Below, in pieces: positions 41,863 through 49,653 of a stretch of DNA of 50,295 bases (position 1 is the stretch's first letter; each line of letters begins with the position of its first letter). Position numbers and translations under genes: made by a program. A model generated the notes under the pieces. The model worked only from the letters and a program-made list of their open reading frames with translations, had not been told where the DNA came from and did no database searches. Origin of the DNA: Balneola sp. (GTDB lineage Bacteria > Bacteroidota > Rhodothermia > Balneolales > Balneolaceae); contig NZQV01000023.1 of NCBI GenBank assembly GCA_002696035.1, positions 1 to 50,295 of the forward strand, written 5' to 3'.

Positions 41863-44800
41863 TCACTCCCCTCCACAATCCCAATCTCCTCTTCACTCAA
41901 GCCATACAGCTCATACACCAGCCGGTCTATTTCGGCTTCCAGTTTGCTGGTGTCGGATTCGGGGTTTTCGTTTTTGGCAGTTAGAATTTGATTAATGCAA
42001 GATTCAATTTGATTGTTATACTCTGTTGTTGCTTCTGGGATAGGAAACTGATTAATATCTCTTATCAGAATTTGAGGAAATGTATCTTCTGGATTTATTT
42101 GAAATTTCTTCCTGTAATACCACCCTATAAGCTTTGAATTTAAAATCCCAAGTAAAGACTTGTATGTAAATTCCTCTGATTCAAGCTTTATTATGAATAA
42201 AAGAGTATTACAATACGACTTCTCAGGTATATAGGTAGCAATAAGTCTGTCCGATACTATTTTTCGTGCTAATATCTTCTCGCCTTCAAATATTGCGGGG
42301 TCTCTTGGTGCGGCAAGCCACTCTCCATATTTAATCCAATTATTCTCATTCCAATGGTTAGTAAATCTTCCAATATGTTTTCCATCATAGAATGGAGACC
42401 ATTCCTTTGAGTGTTTTTCATCAGAAGTGAATGGTTTGTTTTTTCTCGTTTCTTTTTTTTGAGGAGGTGTGCCCTTTCCAACCTCATATGTTTTAATTCC
42501 AGAATAAACAGACCCAATTTTTTCCAAAGATTGAAATCGATCTAACTTCAAAATTATTCTTAATTCTTCTTCATCAGAATAAAGATTAAAACTCTGTAGT
42601 TCTTTCCAATACTTAAGCTGTACAAAAAACTCTTTTTCGGCATGTATTAGATCATCAATAATTGAGTCTTTTGAATAGAATTTTACTTTCACTTCATCAG
42701 ATTCATCTAACTCTTCTAATATTTCTTTCTCTGCAAATATTAAAATGGTATCAACTGTTGCATTCTCAAAAACATTAGTGGGTAATAAAACAAGCTCAAA
42801 CAAATGTGTGTTATTGAGTAAGTAATTTCGTAGATCATTGGTAAAACCAAGGTTCAAAAGGGTATCAGGAATTATAAAACCTTGTTTGCCATAAGTCTTT
42901 AATAAGTTCTGACCCAACTCAATAAAAGCTAAATAACTTTCCCCTCTCCACGTATTCGTGACAAACTTCGTTTTTAAATAATTATTTAAATCTTTTGGGA
43001 ATTTTATCCCATACGGCGGATTCCCAAGCACCACATCAAATCCTCTATACTTCCCTTCCTCATCTAATACTTCTGGGAACTCGAAGCGCCATTCAAAGGC
43101 TTCGCGGTAAAAGGCCCCTGCTTCCTCTTCGGCTTTCTGCTCTTCCAGCTTGGCTACTTTTTTCTTAGCCTTTGCTATCTCTTTCTTTGAGGCCTTTTTA
43201 CCAAACATATCTGGCTGATTAACGAGCGCATTATACTTAGCCCTTGCATCGCTTAATTTTCTATTTATAGGCTTATTATTTATTAAACTTTCGCTGTATT
43301 CGGCTTTAATGTCGTCAATGAGGGTTTGGAGATGCTGCTTCTCACTGCGATCCCGCGTTTCACGGTAGCTGCGGACGGCCTGTTTGTAATCTTCCAGTGA
43401 GTGATCGCTTTTCTTAAAGATGGAGCTGAGGTCTTCATCCAGTTCAAACCGGCTCACCAGTGAGTTCCCCTGTTTGATGTTAATGTCGATGTTGGGTAGC
43501 ACTTCCAGTTCAGAGTAGTCTTCATCAGACCGGTAATAGGCATGTTTCAGCAGTTCAATCCATAACCGCAACCGGCAGATCTTCACTGAGTTGGGATTGA
43601 TATCCACTCCAAACAGACAGTTCTCGATCAGGAATTTCTTTTCGTGGAAGAGGGCGACTTGGACCCTTTGCCGATCACTTCCGGCTGGTTTCCTAATGAC
43701 TTTCCCATTCTTCCATTCATGGTTCAACTTATATTCAAACAGCTCTCCTTCATGCTCAATGGCCAGTTCATCGTTTTCCACCTCAATATCCAGGTACGGA
43801 ATGCGCTTGCCCTCATGATCACACAAGATCTTCAATTCCGACTTAATCGCAATCAACTCATTCAAACAAGAAACCAAAAAGTGTCCCGATCCCACTGCCG
43901 GATCGCAAACAGTGATGGAGTTCACAACCTCATTGGCTTTTTCCAGTTCCACCGATTCCATCTTTCGCTTCAACTCGTCAAACTCGGAGCAGTCCCAACC
44001 AAAAGCCTCATTGAATTTATCCAGCACCGACTTCCGCAAGGTTTCCCGAGCCATGTACTCGGTAATAAATCCGGGCGTAAAGAACGAACCATCCTTGTAG
44101 CCGTTGATTTTCTCAAAAATGAGTCCCAGTACCGAAGCATTAATTAAAGCCTTGTCCTCGGTTTGAATACCGCCCGAACTTTCCGCACTGAAGTTATAAG
44201 CATCCAAAAACCGGAGCAGGTAATCCAGTGTATTTAGCGGGCCTTCCGGAGGATTAGCTCCTTTTTTGAGTACGCTTCTTGAATACAGATCCATCAAGGA
44301 TTTATCATCCAAGTTTGAAATACGAATGGTGGAATGCTCCAATTTAGTGGCATCAAAAAGGGACGAATTTAGATAAGGAACATGTCCGAACTTCTTCTGT
44401 ATGTTTTCATTTCGTTCGTCATTTCGGAGCGCCAATACCCAGAAGAACAGCTTATTCAGCTCGTCATACTCATCAATGTTGTCGTAGCTCAGAAACTTAA
44501 ATTTCGGGTCGTGATTGTGGTACGCCAGCAACTGCGATTCCATGAGTTTCAGGAATAGCACGCGGTTCATCCAGGTAATCACCAGCTCCAGGGCCACCCC
44601 AAATAATTGATCGTCTTCCTCATCCCCATACTGTACGGTTGCTTCACGAACTTCACTCATATGCTGACCGTACTTAAGGATATCAATCGTACTCTCAATC
44701 AATGACCCTGATTGCCGATCTTTTTGGGGAAGTCTCTGAATAAGGCGGCTCCCCTTCTCTTTTACTTCTTGCAGCCCAAGGATGTGCAGGAACTCATTAT

Positions 44801-45563
44801 AAAATCGTTTGTCGAGCGAGTTACTGTCGTTGGCAAAGGGTTTCTTCACCAGGTGTTCCGGAGAGAATAATTTGTAGAGTGGAATCAGCTTTTTGTCGTC
44901 TTTTTCCGAAGCCGGAACTTCCAGGTCTTTCTTAAACTTGGATAGATCAACATAAACTGCACTCAGGTTGGCATCAGAATCTTTAATAAACTCCCCGAAC
45001 TTGGAATACATGAACTTCGTATTGGAAGATACCTTCTTATCTGTCTTCCATTGATTGAACGTATTAACCAGTGCTTTTTTGGAATAGAAATTCCGTTCAA
45101 TCTCCTGTGCATCAAACAAAAAGAACTCTGTGTAGTTGGTGATGACCACTTGTTTGAGATCTTCATTTCCAGCTTCCCGTTCCTCAAAATAATACAGCAA
45201 AGCCTCTTGCAGCGCTTTCGCATTAGGGTCATCCTTAGAGATCATCTCACGGGTATTATCCGGTTTTTTAGCTTCGATAATGACTTCTAAAGTTGACGAA
45301 GTTGTTTTCCCGGAATAGATGCCCAAATCTACATTCCTGCTGGTGTTTACCAACCTCTCCTCTTTGGAATAAAATGTATCTTTTAAGAAGTCACGCAGAT
45401 AGGCTTTATGATGTTCTTCATCTTTTCCCTCAGCCTGAGCCAAATTATTCAAATAAGCCGTGGCTTTCTCCTTAAAGGCATCGAGATCGGCCCGCTTCAC
45501 ATTTACTTTTAGATAAGCTTTGTTAATCCCCTGTCGTACCGTCTTAGTCTGTAGTTGTATCAT
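41859..45563 (-). CDS. Type IIG restriction-modification enzyme (Eco57I-like)
   Basis: 1234 residues in one chain: an N-terminal PD-(D/E)xK nuclease (candidate D79, E97, K99 in EVIIEAKKP), a helical linker, an N6-adenine methyltransferase (motif I CDPAVGSGHFLVS near 555, motif IV GNPPYG near 846) and a C-terminal target-recognition region. Such enzymes both cut and methylate one strand of an asymmetric site. First gene of the leftward operon, with the HEPN gene coupled and the OLD gene downstream. Recognition sequence cannot be told from this. Confidence 0.9.
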   Translation of the reverse strand: MIQLQTKTVRQGINKAYLKVNVKRADLDAFKEKATAYLNNLAQAEGKDEEHHKAYLRDFLKDTFYSKEERLVNTSRNVDLGIYSGKTTSSTLEVIIEAKKPDNTREMISKDDPNAKALQEALLYYFEEREAGNEDLKQVVITNYTEFFLFDAQEIERNFYSKKALVNTFNQWKTDKKVSSNTKFMYSKFGEFIKDSDANLSAVYVDLSKFKKDLEVPASEKDDKKLIPLYKLFSPEHLVKKPFANDSNSLDKRFYNEFLHILGLQEVKEKGSRLIQRLPQKDRQSGSLIESTIDILKYGQHMSEVREATVQYGDEEDDQLFGVALELVITWMNRVLFLKLMESQLLAYHNHDPKFKFLSYDNIDEYDELNKLFFWVLALRNDERNENIQKKFGHVPYLNSSLFDATKLEHSTIRISNLDDKSLMDLYSRSVLKKGANPPEGPLNTLDYLLRFLDAYNFSAESSGGIQTEDKALINASVLGLIFEKINGYKDGSFFTPGFITEYMARETLRKSVLDKFNEAFGWDCSEFDELKRKMESVELEKANEVVNSITVCDPAVGSGHFLVSCLNELIAIKSELKILCDHEGKRIPYLDIEVENDELAIEHEGELFEYKLNHEWKNGKVIRKPAGSDRQRVQVALFHEKKFLIENCLFGVDINPNSVKICRLRLWIELLKHAYYRSDEDYSELEVLPNIDINIKQGNSLVSRFELDEDLSSIFKKSDHSLEDYKQAVRSYRETRDRSEKQHLQTLIDDIKAEYSESLINNKPINRKLSDARAKYNALVNQPDMFGKKASKKEIAKAKKKVAKLEEQKAEEEAGAFYREAFEWRFEFPEVLDEEGKYRGFDVVLGNPPYGIKFPKDLNNYLKTKFVTNTWRGESYLAFIELGQNLLKTYGKQGFIIPDTLLNLGFTNDLRNYLLNNTHLFELVLLPTNVFENATVDTILIFAEKEILEELDESDEVKVKFYSKDSIIDDLIHAEKEFFVQLKYWKELQSFNLYSDEEELRIILKLDRFQSLEKIGSVYSGIKTYEVGKGTPPQKKETRKNKPFTSDEKHSKEWSPFYDGKHIGRFTNHWNENNWIKYGEWLAAPRDPAIFEGEKILARKIVSDRLIATYIPEKSYCNTLLFIIKLESEEFTYKSLLGILNSKLIGWYYRKKFQINPEDTFPQILIRDINQFPIPEATTEYNNQIESCINQILTAKNENPESDTSKLEAEIDRLVYELYGLSEEEIGIVEGSE
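41864..41925 (-). repeat. R-M gene 3' tail, partner of the 62-bp repeat
   Basis: The authentic 3' coding end of the R-M gene, repeated at 40687-40748. The two copies bracket the HEPN gene. Confidence 0.85.
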
Positions 45564-45693
45564 GTATTACATACTTAATTTAGGCTTATCCTAACAAAAT
45601 CAGGGATTAAAGACAATAAATACATTTGTAGAATTCTCATTTCACAGAATGAAAGCCGCATGCCATAAATTCTATTCCGTTCGCTCTCATCCA

Positions 45694-45726
45694 TTTAAGC
45701 TTAATTTAAGCAAGCGTTCTTATTAT
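45694..45726 (+). promoter_or_regulatory. Response-regulator-type box and -10 upstream of the PII gene
   Basis: Direct repeat TTTAAG-n5-TTTAAG (45694-45699, 45705-45710; 11-bp period), then 10 bp to a TATTAT -10 hexamer at 45721-45726. The same arrangement occurs at 47940 and 49322. An 11-bp direct repeat replacing the -35 is typical for OmpR/PhoB-family (PmrA-like) response regulators. Confidence 0.6.
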
Positions 45727-45796
45727 GGAATCAGATGAAATACTAAAGAATTTTTTACTAGTGTTTCATCCTGTCATTAACACAAAACTCAATGCC

Positions 45797-46138
45797 ATGA
45801 AGCTGTTAAAAATTTTAATCAAACCCATTTTGCTTGAAGAAATTTGTAAAGAATTACGGCACCATGGAGTAATTGGTATGCTGGTTTTTAGAGGTGAAGG
45901 AACCGGTAGATATATTGATCCCACTAAGGAACATGGTTCGTTAGACTTTCCAGCCCCCCATGCAGAACTAGTGAAGATTGAAATAGTCACTCACGACGAT
46001 GACGCCATTAGAATTGCGGATATCATACAAAAGAAGGCCACAACTGGAACAGAAGGAGATGGAATCATTTTTATCTCTCCAATTGAAGAAGCGGTACGCA
46101 TAAAAGACGGTACAAGAGGAACTGAAATCCTTTTTTAA
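45797..46138 (+). CDS. PII-family signalling protein with divergent T-loop
   Basis: 113 residues from the internal ATG at 45797, the usual PII length; the upstream ATG at 45725 lies inside the probable -10 element. It has PII features: KLLKILIKPILLEEICKEL, the KIEIVTHDDDA strand, the TGTEGDGIIFISPIEEAVRI C-terminal motif with RGTEIL end. The T-loop region (about 37-60, RGEGTGRYIDPTKEHGSLDF) differs from GlnB/GlnK and lacks the usual GRQKGHTELYRG, including the uridylylated Tyr context. It is next to a Met/His-rich protein and small membrane proteins instead of amtB, which suggests a metal- or transport-related PII. Confidence 0.82.
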   Translation: MKLLKILIKPILLEEICKELRHHGVIGMLVFRGEGTGRYIDPTKEHGSLDFPAPHAELVKIEIVTHDDDAIRIADIIQKKATTGTEGDGIIFISPIEEAVRIKDGTRGTEILF

Positions 46139-46186
46139 AGAAGAATTTTAAAAGCTAAAAATCACAAAATATAAACTATCCTAATT

Positions 46187-46552
46187 ATGAAACGACTTAC
46201 CCTAACACTGACTATTATACTTTTTTCTGTAGGTATGGGCTTTGCTCAACAACACCCGGATATGAGTCAGAAGAAACAACAAATGCAGGAAATGATGCAG
46301 GATTCTACCATGCGCTCGATGATGATGGATCAGATGGTGCAAAACCCCGAAATGCGTAAGCAGATGATGCAAAAAATGATGGGCTCCATGAAGATGGACG
46401 GAAATATGGATCACTCCAAAATGATGGAAATGAAGGGCGACTCCTCAATGACAATGCCGTGTATGGATATGAAGCAGGACAACAAGATGGACTCTCAGGG
46501 CATGAATAACGCAGATGAAAATGGCAGTGACCATCAAGAGCATCATAACTGA
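46187..46552 (+). CDS. Met/His-rich periplasmic protein (probable copper binding)
   Basis: 121 residues with a signal peptide (LTLTIILFSVGMGFAQ, cleavage after about residue 20) and a mature part that is nearly a third Met, plus His near the end (DHQEHHN) and one Cys. Met/His-rich periplasmic proteins bind copper or silver. In-family naming is not possible because of low complexity. Follows the PII gene by 48 bp. Confidence 0.75.
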   Translation: MKRLTLTLTIILFSVGMGFAQQHPDMSQKKQQMQEMMQDSTMRSMMMDQMVQNPEMRKQMMQKMMGSMKMDGNMDHSKMMEMKGDSSMTMPCMDMKQDNKMDSQGMNNADENGSDHQEHHN

Positions 46553-46656
46553 TCAAATTGAATAGATAGTCAGCCATCGCCAATAAGGTATCTTGACATT
46601 AGTTTAACGAGGTACCTTTACATGAGAAGTTAAATCCCATAACACTTATTAAAAGA

Positions 46657-46845
46657 ATGAATAAGCACATTTTGTGGATGATAATCGGGTGCGGAGCCGT
46701 ATTTTTGTTTCTATTTATTGCTCCGTCACTTGGTTTAAATAAGGGGATAACGACCGCTTTAGCAATTGTAGCCATGCTTGCTTGTCATTTATTAATGGCG
46801 AATCACCATCGCAAAGGATCCAAGCATCAAGGTCACCAACATTAA
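46657..46845 (+). CDS. Small membrane protein, DUF2933-like
   Basis: 62 residues with two membrane segments (about 5-24 and 32-48) and a His/Lys-rich end (HHRKGSKHQGHQH). Matches in layout small DUF2933-type proteins of metal-resistance clusters. Preceded by a TTGACA-like -35 near 46592. Confidence 0.65.
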   Translation: MNKHILWMIIGCGAVFLFLFIAPSLGLNKGITTALAIVAMLACHLLMANHHRKGSKHQGHQH

Positions 46846-46859
46846 AATCAGAGGTCACT

Positions 46860-47151
46860 ATGAAAACGCTAAACATCAAAAAAATGGGATTGGCTGTTGG
46901 CGCTACCGGCGCTATTCTATATATCGGCTGTATTATCCTGATGGTTTCGGTGGGAAGTGGGAAGATAGGGGACTATTTTCTTCTTTAACAGTCTATTGCA
47001 TGGACTGGATGTAGGACCGATCATTCGGATGAACGTCCCGCCACTGGATGCATTCTTTGGCATTATTCAAACGTTTATTCTCGGTTAGTTGATTGGGGCA
47101 TTGGTTGCGGCTATATATAATATCGGCAAAGGTGAGGAAGAAGAGCAGTAA
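46860..47151 (+). pseudogene. DUF5676-like membrane protein, broken by frameshift and stop
   Basis: Begins MKTLNIKKMGLAVGATGAIL and stays open for 42 codons to 46988. The rest of the family-like sequence continues in another frame (FFFNSLLHGLDVGPIIRMNV, later ALVAAIYNIGKGEE) to a stop at 47151, with one in-frame TAG where a Trp codon (ILGWLIGA) is expected. So at least one frameshift near 46975 and one nonsense change have occurred. The whole 292-bp span is recognisable. Confidence 0.75.
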
Positions 47152-47184
47152 CGGTTTCCCTGCCCCTGAAAACTTTGTCCAAAT

Positions 47185-47889
47185 ATGAATATGCAATACG
47201 TTTGGCTTATATGGTCCCTACTCATCCTACTGTTGTGGGGAATCATCTTCGTTTATAAAAAGCCCATCAGGGCAGAAATGCTAAAGGTAAGTCTCAGGAC
47301 GATGCCTATGGGACTATCCGAGCCGCTCTTTGTGCCCGAATACTGGACGCCTCCCTCCATGTTTAATCTGGCAGCGCAAACCGGTTTTGATATCGAGAGC
47401 CTTATTTTTTCGTTCGCCATCGGTGGAATTGGAGCGGTGCTGTACAAGGTGATTACTCCGGTTACTACCATTAGCGTTTCGGATCATGATCGTAAGCACA
47501 AACGCCACCGGTTTCATTTGCTGAGCTTGTTTGCTCCACCCGTCGTTTTTCTCATACTTGCCCTGTTTACACCGCTTAATCATATTTATTGCGGATCAGT
47601 TGCCATGTTTGCAGGAGGAGTTTCGGCCATGATCTGCCGGGCCGATCTAACGCGAAAAATATGGATTAGTGGCCTGTTGTTTACTGGGCTGTATTTCATC
47701 TATTTTACCAGTCTGAATATAGTCTTTCCTGACTACGTAGAACATGTCTGGACACTTGAGAAGCTGTCCGGTGTGGTGATCACCGGCATCCCGCTGGAGG
47801 AGTATCTTTTTGCCTTTACCTTTGGTATGTACTGGTCCAGCCTGTACGAACACCTCACCTGGCGCTGGCGCAGGCTGAATCCTGCCTGA
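47185..47889 (+). CDS. Lycopene-cyclase-domain membrane protein
   Basis: 234 residues, 5-6 membrane segments. The SGVVITGIPLEEYLFAFTFG segment near 197-216 is the heterodimeric/fungal-type lycopene cyclase domain hallmark (GxPxEEyLF). A second, N-terminal half has similar spacing (EPLFVPEYWTPPSMF). In carotenoid clusters this fold cyclises lycopene ends, but here there are no other carotenoid genes, so the substrate is uncertain. Confidence 0.75.
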   Translation: MNMQYVWLIWSLLILLLWGIIFVYKKPIRAEMLKVSLRTMPMGLSEPLFVPEYWTPPSMFNLAAQTGFDIESLIFSFAIGGIGAVLYKVITPVTTISVSDHDRKHKRHRFHLLSLFAPPVVFLILALFTPLNHIYCGSVAMFAGGVSAMICRADLTRKIWISGLLFTGLYFIYFTSLNIVFPDYVEHVWTLEKLSGVVITGIPLEEYLFAFTFGMYWSSLYEHLTWRWRRLNPA

Positions 47890-47939
47890 CCGATTGCAGG
47901 ATAACGCATGGCAAAAATAATTCACAGGTTATTCTCAAG

Positions 47940-47973
47940 TTTAAGCTTTATTTCAGCAAAAGGCCTGTATGTT
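47940..47973 (+). promoter_or_regulatory. Response-regulator-type box and -10 (second copy)
   Basis: TTTAAG-n5-TTTCAG (47940-47945, 47951-47956), then 11 bp to TATGTT at 47968-47973. Drives the small ORF at 48016 and probably the protease at 48219. One mismatch in the second half-site. Confidence 0.55.
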
Positions 47974-48015
47974 ACATTCAGAACCTGAAATATCAGTCTG
48001 TTGATGCATATTATT

Positions 48016-48162
48016 ATGGAAACACTAAAAACACTGCTTCGCAATCTCGCAGAAAAGCTGGCTCGCATACCAGACAATCTCCAGCCACAGGAATGTCCGG
48101 TTCGGGTTAGTAACAAAAACTATCCGGGTCCTCATCATAACAATTACAGAAGTATCGGGTAA
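48016..48162 (+). CDS. Small ORF (48 aa) behind a box-type promoter
   Basis: Begins METLKTLLRNLAEKLARIPD and ends HHNNYRSIG. It starts about 43 bp after the -10 hexamer of the 47940 promoter and precedes the protease gene. No family known; support is positional. A minus-strand ORF overlapping it is less likely. Confidence 0.45.
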   Translation: METLKTLLRNLAEKLARIPDNLQPQECPVRVSNKNYPGPHHNNYRSIG

Positions 48163-48218
48163 CAACATTTTGAAACAAGGATCTGCAATAAATCATCAAA
48201 ATTAGAAGGAATACTGCC

Positions 48219-49307
48219 ATGAAATGGTCACTTTATATCGGAAAACCGGCGGGTATCAAGGTCTTCATTCACTGGACCTTTATTCTTCTGGTCATCTGGC
48301 TCTCCTGGATGCACCTGCAACAGGGACACGGGTTTTTTGAAATAACCATGGGTTTGTTGTTCCTGACGGCCCTTTTTGCCTGTGTGACGCTGCATGAGTT
48401 CGGCCATGCTCTTACAGCCCGACGATACGGTATCGAAACGCAGGATATTAATTTATTGCCCATTGGCGGGGTGGCAAGGCTTGAACGAATGCCCGAAGAT
48501 CCCAAACAAGAACTGGCGGTGGCCATCGCAGGTCCGGCGGTAAATGTAGCTATAGTAGTGTGTCTGTATCTGCTCATGCTGTTTTTTGAACAAACAGAGA
48601 TGGAGCTGAGCCACCGCGTAACGGGCGGCAATTTCTTGGCGGATCTACTCGTAATCAATATCATACTGGTTGTCTTTAACCTGATTCCCGCCTTTCCCAT
48701 GGACGGAGGGCGCGTACTGAGAGCGCTGCTTGCTTTTAAGATGAAAAGAAGCAAAGCCACCCGGGTGGCTGCTTCGGTCGGACAACTGCTGGCTATGGGG
48801 TTTATCCTGTTTGGTCTCTTTTACAATCCATTTTTACTGTTCATCGGCATATTCGTTTTCCTGGGAGCTGGTGCAGAGGCCAACCTCGTATCCAGGCAAG
48901 AAGCCTTACGGGAAATAACATCCAGGGACCTGATGAAAGCGGATTACCCAGCCATATCCCACACTGCTTCGGTTTCCATGGTAGCGAGCACCTTCATGGA
49001 AAGCCGCGAACCTGAAATGGTGGTTACAGACGGAGACCGTTTTGTCGGTATCGTCTCCTATAAAAGAATTATTGAAGAACTTCAAAAGGGACATTTCGAA
49101 AATCCGGTCATCAACCTGGTTAAAGAGGGGCTCCATACGTTATCCCCATCCGCAACGATGGATCAGTTATTCGATCAATTTCATCAATCGGACCAACATA
49201 TCTTTCCGATTGTCGAAAACGGTCGACTGGTGGGAATTGTCTCACGGCAAGAGCTGGCACACCTGCTGAATCAGACCGAACCGGGTACGCATCATGGACA
49301 CCATTAA
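48219..49307 (+). CDS. Site-2-type zinc metalloprotease (M50) with CBS domains
   Basis: 362 residues. Membrane core with the HEFGH zinc motif near 58-62 (TLHEFGHALTARRYGI) and the FPMDGGR motif near 157-163 giving the third metal ligand. Membrane segments near 12-30, 38-55, 105-125, 145-160 and 185-215. The C-terminal ~130 residues are two CBS domains that bind adenosyl nucleotides. This is the SpoIVFB/M50 subgroup with CBS, which cleaves substrates inside the membrane; substrate unknown. Confidence 0.9.
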   Translation: MKWSLYIGKPAGIKVFIHWTFILLVIWLSWMHLQQGHGFFEITMGLLFLTALFACVTLHEFGHALTARRYGIETQDINLLPIGGVARLERMPEDPKQELAVAIAGPAVNVAIVVCLYLLMLFFEQTEMELSHRVTGGNFLADLLVINIILVVFNLIPAFPMDGGRVLRALLAFKMKRSKATRVAASVGQLLAMGFILFGLFYNPFLLFIGIFVFLGAGAEANLVSRQEALREITSRDLMKADYPAISHTASVSMVASTFMESREPEMVVTDGDRFVGIVSYKRIIEELQKGHFENPVINLVKEGLHTLSPSATMDQLFDQFHQSDQHIFPIVENGRLVGIVSRQELAHLLNQTEPGTHHGHH

Positions 49308-49321
49308 ACTTGCATTCCCAA

Positions 49322-49355
49322 TTTAAGGTTGTTTTAAGCCCTCTTGTTGTATCAT
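49322..49355 (+). promoter_or_regulatory. Response-regulator-type box and -10 (third copy)
   Basis: TTTAAG-n5-TTTAAG (49322-49327, 49333-49338), then 11 bp to TATCAT at 49350-49355. Upstream of the SHOCT protein and GAPDH genes. Confidence 0.6.
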
Positions 49356-49420
49356 GCGAGTAGTAACGCACGGTCCATTATAAGACCGTTACAGACATAC
49401 TTAATAAACAGGTAAAAACC

Positions 49421-49636
49421 ATGTTTTTTGATCATCATTTTATAGGAATGCACTGGATCTGGTGGCTGATTTTTATAGCCATCGTCCTGCTGGTGACTTT
49501 CGATATTGTTCCTTACCGGCCCAAAACAGAACCAAATGAAGATGCACTGGATATTCTAAAAAAGCGGTTCGCCCGTGGAGAGATAGAACGCGAAGAGTTT
49601 GAGGAGCGTAAGAAAATTTTAAAATTAAACAAGTAA
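49421..49636 (+). CDS. SHOCT-domain small membrane protein
   Basis: 71 residues: an N-terminal membrane segment (about 9-28, WIWWLIFIAIVLLVTF) and a C-terminal SHOCT domain (DALDILKKRFARGEIEREEF). SHOCT is a short oligomerisation domain common in small membrane-associated proteins. Precedes GAPDH by 17 bp. Confidence 0.82.
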   Translation: MFFDHHFIGMHWIWWLIFIAIVLLVTFDIVPYRPKTEPNEDALDILKKRFARGEIEREEFEERKKILKLNK

Positions 49637-49653
49637 AATTAAAAAATACAACA

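Noticed and set aside
41859-45563. BREX PglX methylase
   Set aside because: A nuclease motif is fused at the N-terminus and no pglZ, brxC or other BREX genes are nearby; type IIG R-M fits better.
47922-48116. Minus-strand 64-codon ORF over the 47940 promoter
   Set aside because: It overlaps the plus-strand box promoter and the 48016 ORF, and shows no domain or ribosome site.
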